Source of the DNA: Strongylocentrotus purpuratus
Lineage: Eukaryota > Echinodermata > Echinoidea > Camarodonta > Strongylocentrotidae
DNA length: 64,000 bases
Reading direction: 5' to 3'
NCBI RefSeq assembly: GCF_000002235.5
Contig: NW_022145543.1
Coordinates: forward strand, 186,001 to 250,000
Part shown: positions 45,575 to 63,999 of the stretch, piece after piece
How positions within the stretch are numbered: the stretch's first letter is position 1
How the letters are laid out: each line of letters opens with the position of its first letter
The notes under the pieces: generated by a model
Told to the model about the DNA's origin: nothing
Database searches by the model: none
The model's input: the letters and a program-made list of their open reading frames with translations, nothing else
Translations under genes and position numbers: made by a program

Positions 45575-46001
45575 GGTAATGTTCCAAAGTACTGGGAGGG
45601 GAAAAACACTTTTGCAAATCAATGACAGCTTTTTCAAGGGATGAATAATTTACAATTTGCAAATATTTAGTACTGTGACTCAAAAATCCGAACCATTTGC
45701 AAATTTGAACCACCCACTCACAAAATTGGCAAATATTTCTTTTTTTTTTTATAATGTTTTTACCTTTTTTTCGCCAGGATCATCTGTGAATGTAAAGTCC
45801 TCTCAGGAGGGATTATTTTGCTATCAAGAACTACATCTCCTATTTGGAGCTGAAATGGAGAATCCGCAAAGATAAATGCTTAAAAGGAAACAGCAGTCTG
45901 ATTCTATCCAATTGACCTGTATCCCGTTCTTGTAGAATATGAAAGATAAAACCAACAGAAAATAAGTGATTAAGCTACTCAAGTGAATATAACTATCAGT
46001 T

Positions 46002-46196
46002 TTGAGATGCAGTCAACGTTATCATGAACTGATCAGAAAGTACGGAACATTCCTGTTTTGTGATAAAACCAACTTATCAAATATATTCATTGAATGCCTG
46101 TGTCAAAATCCAGTAATCTTGGCCAAGATTCTTTTCCTGAAAAGGGATTTGTCATGTACAGTACTTAGGACTCTTCTCCAGTTGGTGACATTGTAA
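46002..46196 (+). other. unrecognised 64-codon conserved frame upstream of Ig copy 2
   Basis: Reads MRCSQRYHELIRKYGTFLFC and continues to LLQLVTL. The same DNA is present upstream of copy 1 (about 35708-35890) but broken there by small indels and stops. No family was recognised. It may be a relic exon of a gene that was duplicated with the unit. Confidence 0.25.
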
Positions 46197-46395
46197 CAGC
46201 AGTCGACCGAGTCACTCCAGCAGTCAACTGTGGACATCTGTTGACATATCTATGATGGACATAGTCTTCAATCTTGTAGAGTATAGGAAGGCGCTGCAAA
46301 CATTGCTTTGATGACATTACTTGAAACAAGTTTGACCACGTTTTTTTTTAAATTTTTGGGTAAACTAAGGAATCTGTATTTAATCACAAATAACC

Positions 46396-47754
46396 ATGTT
46401 AAATTTTGGGGAAAAGGTTGTATTTAAATCAAAATGCACTCTGGCAAAACTCATCCTTTCATTCACAATACTTCTTTTAAATGGATACCAAGTTAAGGCA
46501 GTATACTTAATGCAGGGGCAAGAAGCAACCTTACATTTCCCATACCCATGTGACAGTACAGAAGTCACATTACAGCATTCGCACAGAGTCCCATTTTATC
46601 GCTCTACAGACGGGTCAACGCTGTTATTGCCTGATGAGCAGGTTCATAGATTCAAAGTACAGAATAGAAACAAAAATGGAAACTGTTCTCTGGATTTTAC
46701 AATAAGTAATCTAATGAGAAGTGATGCAGGGACATACCTTTCCACTATCTACAAGGAGGGACTACTACGTGATGAATACACAACCTGGGTTGGGCTGCAG
46801 GTAGACTATCCTCCTGGTAAGGCATCATGTGTTATGAGTGAAGATAAGGGTGGAGACTGGGTCTCAGTAGACTGTACAGCTAATGTTGGGAGTCTACCAG
46901 GAAAGATTGAATGCTATCAGGATCGTGTATGGATGCCTCCCCTAACTGATCCTACTGAAACTGACACAACTTTGAAACAGAAGATAAACATTACAACAAA
47001 TCAGCCAGTATTTTGTTGCTCTTCCGCTTTGATTGAGTACAAAGAAATATGTGAATGTGATGATACTGCGTTGTATCTAGATGATGCAATTAGCAATGAC
47101 CCATGTCCAACCATATCAACAAAAACATCAACAACTTCTACTTACAGAAGAACCCCAGGTCTGGTCGAGAAAAGTCAGTCTTCAGACTATCCCTTACCAT
47201 CACACACGACATCAACGAATGCCAACAAAATTACCAAATCTGGCTTGATAGGAGTAATCATATATTTTATTGGGGTAACTGTTTGGATCATAACGTTCAT
47301 ATGGGATGCAATTTACTTCTATCAATTGAGGCAGGAACGCAAAAACAATAGTAATGATGAGTCAAAAAATTTGAAACCAATAATCACATATTATATTTCA
47401 GGAACTTGTCTGGTCATATTGATCATATTTAGTACATATTCCGTCTTTGAATTGTGGTCGAAAAACAGAAACAATAGTCATGATGAGTCACAAAATTGGA
47501 GAGTAATAATCATATATTATATTTCAGTAGCTGGTATTGTGACTATGGCCACATTGTTCATATTGAATTTCATTTCCCTCTATCATATTGATCAACAGAT
47601 GCCAGATGGCAAACAAAATAGTAATGGTGAGTCAGAAGTTTCTTCATTTTCAAGAAATGTTCATTATCATTATGCTCAAAAATGCGAAACAGAGAAATTA
47701 AATCAAATGATGATGCAGGAATTTGCAACTCACAAAACACAAAATATTGTATAG
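46396..47754 (+). CDS. Ig-like, triple-TM-repeat membrane protein, copy 2
   Basis: A 452-residue intronless frame; function unknown. The ATG at 46396 has A at -3 (AACCATGT). It opens a 35-residue leader with a hydrophobic core (KLILSFTILLLNG, residues 18-30), a better signal peptide than copy 1 has. The V-like domain has C52 and C97 and DAGTYLS, with Ser116 where Cys is expected. The second domain has C145, C160, C173, CC207-208 and CEC219-221. After the Ser/Thr stalk come three membrane modules (about 283-303, 328-350, 369-392) separated by RKNNSNDES, RNNSHDES and KQNSNGES linkers. The cytoplasmic tail is about 50 residues with VHYHYAQ and QMMMQEFATHKT. It looks like the less damaged paralogue and is about 80-85% similar to copy 1 by eye. 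Confidence 0.85.
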   Translation: MLNFGEKVVFKSKCTLAKLILSFTILLLNGYQVKAVYLMQGQEATLHFPYPCDSTEVTLQHSHRVPFYRSTDGSTLLLPDEQVHRFKVQNRNKNGNCSLDFTISNLMRSDAGTYLSTIYKEGLLRDEYTTWVGLQVDYPPGKASCVMSEDKGGDWVSVDCTANVGSLPGKIECYQDRVWMPPLTDPTETDTTLKQKINITTNQPVFCCSSALIEYKEICECDDTALYLDDAISNDPCPTISTKTSTTSTYRRTPGLVEKSQSSDYPLPSHTTSTNANKITKSGLIGVIIYFIGVTVWIITFIWDAIYFYQLRQERKNNSNDESKNLKPIITYYISGTCLVILIIFSTYSVFELWSKNRNNSHDESQNWRVIIIYYISVAGIVTMATLFILNFISLYHIDQQMPDGKQNSNGESEVSSFSRNVHYHYAQKCETEKLNQMMMQEFATHKTQNIV

Positions 47755-49500
47755 GGAAAAACAAATCATTAGAAATATCGTCCAATTATAACTTTCAAGA
47801 CATTATAAGGAAGAAAGAACTCTAAACCTTCTGGTAAATATATATAAAATGCAACTTCATTCTTTATCACAAATGATTAGGTGAAGATTCACATTTATAG
47901 ATTTTGACGCTCAAACAAATATTAACTACATATGTTATTTATTATGTTGTCTTTTTTCTCATTGGAATCTAGAAATGAAATAAAAGGGTTTGTTTTCTAT
48001 CTTCTAGAAAAACCAATGTACACATATCGGTATTTACGGTGGTACTATTGTAGAATCTTGCAATAAAATACAAGGGTTTGTTTAATACATTGTCTAGAAA
48101 ACTAATGTACCAGTATTTACGGCAGTAGATTCATAGAATCTCGAAACGAAATACAAGGTTTTTTTTTCCAGTGTCTGGAAAACCAATGTACACGTATTTA
48201 CGGTGGTAGTATTATAGAATCTCGATTTGAAATACAAGGTTTTTTTTCTCCATCATCTAGAAAACCAATATACATGTATTTACGGTGGTAGTATCATAGA
48301 ATCTCGAAATGAAATACAAGGGTTTGTTTTACATCGTCTAGAAAACCAATGTATAAGTATTTACGATAATAGTATTACAGCTTGTGCGTCGTAACAGGTG
48401 TTGTATTCTTCAATAAAGGATAAGTCCTCTGACTACAAATCACGGTGGATTTTAATCCCAGTCCGGCACTTGTGTGATCTAAATTTGCCACTCTTCACCC
48501 AGGTGTAAATGGGTATAATATACTTGTATACAAGTAGCCATTATTAATCAATATCATTATGTTATCATTAACAAGGATGTCAAAAAAAATTCCATATTAG
48601 AAATTTTGAGCATAGCTTAAATGCTAATATTGAAATGGTATCGCTTTCATAATATATTGTACATGGCAGTCAGCTTGTAGTTATAATCTATTCTTAAATT
48701 CTTACATTTTGAGTTTTAGTCCGAGTACCATCTTTACAATTCTACAAAAGTATGTTAGTATGGTCTTGATAGAGTTGGTGACCTTCACAATAAAGAGTTA
48801 CTGTAAAACCAGGAAATTTTTGCAGCCATTTAATATTTGCAACATTATGCAGGTAGTTCAGTCTTGGGAAAGTGTCATGCCATGGAATTATTGAATTATA
48901 TCTGACCCAACACTGAATTTGTGTATTTCGCAAAAATTCAATCAATTACAAATCATGAAAGTTTTATGCTATAGATTTGTCCAGTTCTACAGTAGCCCTC
49001 ACTATGAAAAAGCTGTTTGCATCAAGCAGCTTTCTATCATTGTTATTGTCTATCTGGGCCCCATCTTATCAAGAGTTACGATTAATCCAAATCAATCTCA
49101 AGTCCTCCAATGAGTCCAATCAACCGCAAGTTTGCAGTCTCCTATCCCTTATGCACATATTTGCAATCGATATCAACTATTTAATAAGACGGGGCCTTGA
49201 TCTTGCTAATTTTTGTTTGCATGTGTTAAAGGGGACTAAACAACAAAAATTATTTGCTCTGTAAGTTTTGAGATTTCATGCCAGTGAAGTATATTTGAAA
49301 TATTTTATTCATACATTACATCTGTAGATTTATTGCCAGTTTCATAATATCCTAAAGAAATGTAAAACCCATTAGAAGACTTTTGACATACACCTACAAA
49401 CATTGGCAAATTCAGATTGAGTTCATATTCAACTTCCGTATGAGCCTGCAAAGTGCAAATGAAATAATTTTCCCCCTTAAGCTCATTCTTCAATCTTCAA
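47755..49500. other. 3' flank of Ig copy 2, no gene
   Basis: Collinear with 37466-39180 of unit 1. Contains four or five imperfect repeats of AGAAAACCAATGTA..TATTTACGGT..GTA with CTCGAAATGAAATACAAGG (47960-48360) and a SINE fragment (48410-48560). Unit 1 has fewer copies of the short repeat. Confidence 0.55.
47960..48370. repeat. ~80-bp tandem repeat downstream of Ig copy 2
   Basis: Five units with AAAACCAATGTACA, TATTTACGGTGGTAGTAT and ATAGAATCTCGAAATGAAAT blocks. Two or three units are visible at the same place in unit 1 (37730-37880). Confidence 0.7.
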
Positions 49501-49860
49501 CTATTGGAATGCCTCTGATATATTTTGTATAGAGCATTGGTTTCATTTCTGGTTATGATATGAATATTGAATTTACTTTCTCAGTGATTGTGTATATTAT
49601 GAAAAGAAGAGGTTTGGATTTACCTTAGACATTGTTTCGTAAAAAGCAAGTTCGTCACTTGGACGAGACTTTGTGAAACTCAACTTTAAAACTTTGTAAC
49701 ACATGCTTTTTTCTGGGGCAGCCGTTTCATATCTGGTGATAATATAAATATTCAAGTTACTTTCTCAGTGATTTTGAATAATATGAAGAGAAGAGCTTTG
49801 GATTTACCTTAGAGTTTGTTTTATAAAAAGCAACTTCGTTAACTTTGTAAGACTTGAAAA
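49500..49860. repeat. residual ~180-bp satellite monomers in unit 2
   Basis: Two diverged monomers, recognised by TTTCATTTCTGGTTATGATA, TTTCATATCTGGTGATAATA and AAAGCAAGTTCGTCACTTGG. They occupy the position of the 15-monomer array in unit 1. Confidence 0.8.
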
Positions 49861-51230
49861 CACTTCAAATTTTCATACGAATTTTGTAGGATATAATACA
49901 AATTTAGTGAGGATCATTTTTAACAAGCCATTTATGTGCTTTCAAAGATCCTCCCACTTCCAATATTTAATAACATACAGGTATGTTTGTATTTTTAATA
50001 TTGTATAATATTGTCTTTATCTTTAAGTGGAAATAAGTTAATGACATAAAATGAAATATGTAAAAGGTCAATACATGAATATATTACTTTTGTCTGTACA
50101 CCTGTTTAAACTCACTCAATTAATATCATAAAATTCTTAAACTTAGGTCACGTATATTGTCTTCACATATCTGTTTGAAAGTTATTCTAATCTGTATAAA
50201 TCTTGAAAGGGACTTGACCCTGAGTGAAAGTTTGGTCTGAGTGACAGCAAAAGAACCATAAAGAAACGTCTGAGTGAAAACTTGATGTCATACAATAAAA
50301 CTCTTATATTCTAAATTATAAATTTTTATATACAAAAATAGTCATTTCAATATATTCATCTCTTTCCATTTCAATGAGATACCGTGAAAAGCCTTTTTCT
50401 GTCGTACTATGTGTAACATAATTACATTTCCACTGATAACAAAATATTTTTCCCCATCACATGAGAAGAGGGATAGATGTGTACAAAACCAAAAGGGAGA
50501 GATCTCCATGTATCACTTCACAAAAACCACAAAAAACATGATCAATTACCAAGAGATTCCCACATCATTATTTTATTCTTTAAAATATTAAAAATAAAAT
50601 GCATGGATTTTGACAGTAGCTCGAGGGTGAATCCAAGCTGTTGCCCTCAAGCGCCAAGGACCAGCACAAAGAACGAGTATGACATGACCAACATTTACAT
50701 CATAACAATGGATGATGCGCAAGTTTATTGAGAGAAGAGAAAGAGAGAGGAGCGATAGAGAGAGCGACATAGACAAAGAGAAATAGAAAGAGGGCGGGAG
50801 ATTGGGGGCAGCTGCTGGAAAGATATAATATTTCTATAAGAATTCTTTGGAGACCCTTAGAGAATACATTATAAAACAATAAATCATACTATAATATCAT
50901 TAGATAAAGTGGACTTTACAGTAACTACCACTCGTCTGTTACTACGATTTTCCTGCTCCCATTCAAGTCATAAGAAATTAATTCATTCAAGTGTTCTTGA
51001 GCTAAGTTTGTTTAATCCTTCAAATATCTTAACATCATCATTGAAACTTGTTCACGCTATTTCGGCGAGCCTTTTATCTTGCATTAGCAAATGGGGAGGG
51101 GGGATTTTGGGGGGGGGCAGTTAATTGAACCCCTAAATAAAATTCAAACATGTTTTATTTCTAATTCAATACCAGTGATTTGCAAATGATGCTGAAATTA
51201 CATGATTTTGCTCCCTTTTGCCCATTATGC

Positions 51231-51797
51231 CAGAGGCGGAACTTTTTCCTTTTGAAAGTGCCTACTTTTCCTTTCTCCATAACATACACTCCTAATTCAA
51301 GGCGATTTAGGACCCCTTTTTCTTTAATTTTCTCTAGAGCTCGCACGCTACTTGTTTAGATGTTATAAATATGTTACTTATAAAAGAACTTTTCAATCTT
51401 TCTGCATTAGATTGTGCTTAATACTCATCTGGGTTTGTTTTTTGTCTTCTTCTTAAGATCTAACTTTTTGCACTGGGACCGCACAAATGGTAACATTTTT
51501 GCTCGCTCGCTTCGCCCACTCGAAAATTAATATACAGAACATCACATCCAACTGCAAAGTATAGTGCTTTATATTTAAGCAATATCTTGTACCACGTAAA
51601 GGAAAGAAACTAATATTGATGTCATCCGGTCATCCGTGGTAGTGTAATCACAATCACGATGTAGGGGTATATACCAATGTATAATGATGTATGTTTTTTA
51701 TGTTTCCCTTTGAAGGTGCCCCTTTTTCTTTTTAAAGAAAGTGCTCTTTTTTGTTGGTGCCCCCCCCCCTATTTGAGAAGACACTCCGCAGCCCCTG
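51231..51797. mobile_element. hAT-type element related to 19329-20824
   Basis: Ends CAGAGGCGGAAC and the complement of CAGGGGCTGCGGAG. Internal blocks (TTGCTCGCTCGCTTCGC, GATGTAGGGGTATATACCAA) are reverse complements of blocks in the element at 19329-20824. Candidate target duplication cattatgc/cattaccg matches at only 5 of 8 positions. Confidence 0.65.
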
Positions 51798-52384
51798 CAT
51801 TACCGGTATTCTACTTAGTAGTGACGCGGATTTTGTTCTGACCCCAATTTTCTTTTTGCTCATTACGCCACTATTTACACATGGTACTCTTCGACATGCT
51901 GTATTGACATGCGATCACGTGCATATACTTACTAACATGGATTTCAAAGTACAGAGCCTATAAACACATCTGGCGTTTACTGATTACTGTTCCCAAGAGT
52001 ACAATAGATGACAGATTAGACAAAATTTAGCCTGCACAAACAACCTCCTTTTAATGCTCATGGTCTAATCAATCATCTCAACGCTTTATTAAAGCAATCT
52101 TCAACTCTGGTATTTTAAAATTAAAAAAAACAGTATTTTTAAGCAAAAAAATTAAAACGATTTCTGAATCTGCTGAAGTGGTACAAAGTACACATGGATG
52201 CACAAACATCTGTATAACAGCTTCTTGTATTTCCTGTAGTCCTATCAGATTTTAATAATATTTCTCACTGCATAATACTCAAGTAAATGTTGCATATACG
52301 TACATAAGTAGAACTGGTTGTAGGTCATTGATATTTAGATGCCATGTCAGGCATATAGATTCTTACCTCTCATTTGATTAACAT

Positions 52385-52500
52385 TCCACTTGAGGAATGT
52401 ATCCCCATATCCCTCTCATGTCACCTCATCAATTTTCTGCATCTTGGAAAAACGAATGGCTTGCAATCTTATTCATTGGCTGGAATATGCAATCATATAA
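52385..52500. repeat. diverged third copy of a GDE1-upstream segment
   Basis: TCTCATGTCACCTC..CATCTTG.AAAA.CGAATGGC..GCAATCTTATTCATTGGCTGGAAT matches 14993-15075 and 16355-16435. It lies about 37 kb from them and is separated from any gene, so the segment is a dispersed repeat rather than part of GDE1 only. Confidence 0.65.
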
Positions 52501-53159
52501 TATGTTTTCAATTCAATACATAAAATATTAATAACATTTTACACAGCTTTTGCTCACATTTAATATGTACAAATATGCTCTTTAACATTACAAAAAATGG
52601 CAGTGGAGCGACAAGGCTGCACTTTAAATTTACAGTCACATGGCACACATTACTGACTAGAAAAATTAACTTGTTAATATGACACCAAAGATTTCCGTTT
52701 CTCGTCAGTGCTTTGAGGAAATACACACATGAAAATAACTCCCATTGTAAATTGAACATTGGTTCTTCTTTCTCACACTTAAAAATGTACCAATCACCTA
52801 AAAAATAATTTGTATATTATGCTGAATACGGTTAGAATGAATATGGTGTGTGTATGGTGTGTGGCGAGTCAAGGAGAGTCACTGAAGACTATAGTTACAC
52901 GTCACTGTGGTCAACAGGATTTCACAGGGCACTGTGCTGGACTCGGCCACTGAAGTAAGATAGAAGATTATTGTAAATGAAAAGGACGGTATTGCCAAGA
53001 TTATGCTAGCATTATGTAGCAGCAGGATCTGGGATAAACTAGGGAGCTATCTGAAACGTGTGATTCTAATAAGTCAACGGAGGAGAATCAGGAGAGGAAT
53101 ATATCTGCAGAGAAGGAAAGAAATTATACTTACCAAGTGATATCACGCATGACCATGAG

Positions 53160-53430
53160 TGGCGTACGCAGGATTTTTACAAGGGGGGGGGGGGGGGGGG
53201 GGGGGAGGGGGGGTTCAAATCGGGCCCAATTTTTTTTTTTTGAGTCCCAAAATAATCGCAACGACTCAGCCAGCCGGTGAAAAAACGAGGGGGGGGGGGG
53301 GGGGTAAGAGGATACTTTTTTCTGTTTTTTTTTTTGTCTCGAAATTTGAAAATTTGACATTTTGTACAGTTGGGGGGGGGGGGGGGGAGGTAAGCCATTG
53401 GTAATTTTTTTTTTTTTTTTTTAAAATCTC
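53160..53430. mobile_element. poly-G-loaded MITE remnant
   Basis: Begins GTGGCGTACGCAGGATTTTT and has three poly-G runs of 15-19 bases plus CTCGAAATTTGAAAATTTGA. That block matches the complement of the remnant at 42129-42460. The right end is lost in poly-T. Proline- and glycine-rich open frames are artefacts. Confidence 0.6.
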
Positions 53431-53529
53431 AAAAGGGGTTTTTTCCCCTAAAATAACATACGTAAAACATACACATACACATTTCCTATTTAAGACAGAC
53501 ATAGATCTTGGAATTTGTGATGTCATACC

Positions 53530-54000
53530 TCATGACATTCGTACGACAGAGGGGCTACCCATGCGTCTGCCCTACAAAGGCATATCACCTGCTCAGGCCC
53601 CAGAGAAGAAAAGACAAGTCCGCTTGTCCCAGTGGAGAAGAAGGATGGTTCTCTTTGAATCTGTATTGACAACAGGCAAATTACTGCCAGGACAATCCAA
53701 GACTCCTTCCGACTACCAAGTAAAGAAGAGACTTTAGAAATTTTTACTTTAAGATGAGCAAGGTATTTCTGATCCCTAGATTTGGCAAATGGGTATTTCC
53801 AATTTCCAATATATTCCAAGACGGGAATTGAGAAGACCACATTCAGAATATCATTGGGACTTTTTGAATTCTACGTATGCCAAAACGACTCAATAATAGC
53901 CCAAGCACATTTCAATGTTTCATGGAACTCGTCTTTGGAGACCTAACTCAGACAGCACGGTTATCTTCTACTTGGTTTATATATTAGTATATCTGGAGGA
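53530..54000 (+). pseudogene. Ty3/gypsy retrotransposon reverse-transcriptase fragment
   Basis: A degraded RT domain on the + strand. Recognisable pieces include EKKDGSLxICIDNRQIN-like text at 53635-53690, a GxxVFPISN-like strand near 53790, a LFEF.RMP-like piece near 53860 and TFQCFMELVFGDL at about 53908-53948. Stops and frame changes occur throughout. LTRs, integrase and gag were not found. It lies in the insertion-rich part of duplication unit 2. Confidence 0.7.
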
Positions 54001-55904
54001 TATGAGAGGCTGATGTTCAGGCCTACAGCTGGTCATTCTCCGGGTTCCTCTGGAGGAGCTAGCCAAAATAATGAAAGAAAGAGAAAGGAGCGATACACCT
54101 AGCGAAAGATTGTCTCCAGAATCAAAGGCAGCCTGAAGATGAATTACCACAGGACTATCCAGAAGCATAGAGTTGGTTGAGACAGTGGAAGAATTTGACA
54201 TTGATTGATGGGGTTTCATGCAAGCCCGATTTTAAGGGAGCAATTAGAGGTGTGTTGAATAGCCTACTCACAAGTCACTTTTATGTTAATTGAGAGTGCA
54301 TTTTAACATGCAAAATCTCTTTACAAAAAGAAACTATTTGAAGTTCATATTTTGAATATAATATTACTACACGGAACTCTTAACATACAAAACAATTTTA
54401 TGGTGATTGGTACACTTTAAGGTCCACATTCCACTAAAGACTGAGCCAGATTCTGGCCTTGACTTCAAATTAAATAAAGTTTCACAAAGCAATTAAGATT
54501 CAGGTTTGATTTATTACATGTGAGAAATTATGTTCTCTTCACTTTTGTCATTTAATATTTCAGCCCTTTTTTAACAATACGTATATTGTCCAACAGGTAA
54601 GGCTATGTTTAAGTAATCATCATTTTAAATTAAATCACTGGGCCACATTATCTATACTGCCTGTCTATTAGAATGCAATCAAAAAAGTTGTTTTATGCTT
54701 TTACAAAGATCTTTTCTTAAGAAAATTAATATTGTATGTTACATAAAGCAAACAGAGGAATGATCAAATCCAGAATGTGAATCCTGATTCAAAATAACAA
54801 TAAGAATGAAAATCCAACAATGGAGCACACAAGGAGAAAAAGATTTCTCAGTTCTCACATGGTAAGGCTATTATTGCTAGAGAAGGATTGTTGTCCCTAT
54901 CATTATCAGTTGTTATTATTAGCCTGAAAACAATACCATTACAGGTGTTTAATCTCTACTTGCATACAATGAACAAAGAACTTTATAATTGTGTCAACTT
55001 ATCAGTGGATTAGAGCAGACGAGTTACAAAATATAACCTACATCTACACTGCATGGGCTATCAAAACAAACACAATATATGAAAAAGAGAAAACTTCAAG
55101 CATGGAAAATTAAGCATGTACAAATAGTTTGATAGAAACTTTTTACATCAAATAAATATAAATTTGATAAAGAATTATGTACATTTAGAACAAAGCTTTA
55201 GAAAGAATACAAATCACAAGCATGTTTATTTGTAAACTGTATACATTAGTTCCAAGGGAATTATATCTGTACATCACACACAGCAAAACAAAGAAACAGT
55301 CATTTGAAGGCAATTTCATATATAGAAGGAACAAAACATGGACAGTGTAAGTTGTTTTTTATGCACATGTGTTTTTCCACCTGTATGCCCTTGTATTTTG
55401 GCTAAGGGTCTTGGAATGCAGAGAAAGATTTTGCAGACACCTCCCATTTCCAAATCCTGGTTCTTCCAAAAAACAGTAGGCACAAATTTCCTTGAAAGTG
55501 TCTACTTTTTAATATTTAATATTGATAATTTTTTATTTAATTGCATGAAATCTGAAGTCCAAAACTGTCATGGTTCACCTAAAATGCTAATCCAATTCAT
55601 GCTTGTACATTTATATGGACTTGATCTGCATAACATTTCAGCAATTCATACATGATACAGAGAAGAAAAGATTCAACGAAATGGCCCATAACAGTTTATT
55701 ACATACAAATAAAAATACAGCAGAATGATCGCCAGAAAACTTATCTTTTGAACTTGTATGGAATGTTGTCCCGTCATTTAATCCACTGTTACACCAAGAG
55801 ACATGCACATACATGTACACTGCCAAATACCAGGACGAATTTTGCACAAGACTGACTATTTAAACTGAACTCACTTGCATCAGACCAAATTATCTGTCCC
55901 AGGT

Positions 55905-56382
55905 GCGTATTTTTTATTTACACGGCAGCGAGGGGAATTTCTCGATTAATTCCAATGAAACCACTCGCGAAGAGTCTACACTAGACTGAATCGGATTGAT
56001 ACACGTCTGTAAAAACCCAAGACACACACACACACGGAGTACGGCAGTGCAGTGCAATGTATTATAAAGGGAATTGTACTTAACATGTAGACCTCTAGAT
56101 CTAGAGAAGGAAACGAAGAAAGACATCAAAATGAAAACAAGAAAACAAAATTGATAGAAAAAATAAACAGAGACGGCAGTATGATATTATATTATATGTG
56201 ACACCGTCAACATGCGATGTCCTTGGCCAAGTACCAACAACACACAGTACCATCGACAACAACACAAGTCATATTTAGTACATCATCACTGTACACGCAC
56301 TACAGACTAGACTCCCCGCGAGCGGTTTCATTGGAATTAATCGAGCTTTTTCCCCTCGCTGCCGTGTAAATAAAAAATACGT
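55905..56382. mobile_element. 478-bp long-TIR (Mutator-like) MITE
   Basis: Terminal inverted repeats of about 70-80 bp (CGTATTTTTTATTTACACGG and CGATTAATTCCAATGAAACC visible in both arms). It is flanked by gtcccaggt (55896-55904) and gtcctgggt (56383-56391), a 9-bp duplication with two mismatches. It is absent from the paralogous site at about 17796-17810. Long TIRs plus 9-bp target duplication fit the Mutator superfamily; there is no transposase. Confidence 0.8.
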
Positions 56383-56971
56383 GTCCTGGGTTAGGCCTGG
56401 GTTACATTGTCAAAATGAATGCACCATAATGCCTTGCAATATATAATTACAAAGATTTTGAAATACTGGAACAATGACAAAGATAAAGACATGTTATTCC
56501 TAATGACACGGTTACATTTGATTTGTTTCTGGTAAATTGCTTCCACGGCCACATCCCACAAAACCGACAGTCTAGAAATCAATAGTCCACTACATCAACA
56601 GGTAGGTTTTAAAGACCTGACAACATGTTGGAAAGCTCATAAAACCGACATTGTAAATCTCACAGGCTCTTGGTTTCCATCAGTCTCATGGACTATTTGT
56701 CTACCGGATGACTTCCACTACAAGTCATCTAGCTTTCATAGGATTTTTTCTTCATTTAATCATAAAAGATTGGGCAGGTCATATGAAAACTTTCATATTA
56801 GCCACATTGCAATTAGATTTCAGTGCATTAAATTGCTCATTTAACTCTACATAAATGCAAGAATACTTTTCTCATTTACATATTTCCTATATTTTAAATA
56901 CAGGAAAAATTGTAATTATATTCTGATGACTCATCAGCACGAATGGGAATCAGTAGAAGATATTCTGCTCC

Positions 56972-63999
<7,028 letters not shown>

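Larger units (their letters stand above)
45575..54448. repeat. tandem duplication unit 2 (Ig/three-TM gene)
   Basis: Collinear with 35281-43690, about 10.3 kb away at the 5' end. Compared with unit 1 it has only two or three satellite monomers and no LINE or SINE insertions. It carries about 3.4 kb of extra transposon-rich DNA at about 50850-54280. Confidence 0.85.

Noticed and set aside
53523..53840. 105-codon minus-strand frame
   Set aside because: Antisense shadow of the Ty3/gypsy RT fragment on the plus strand.
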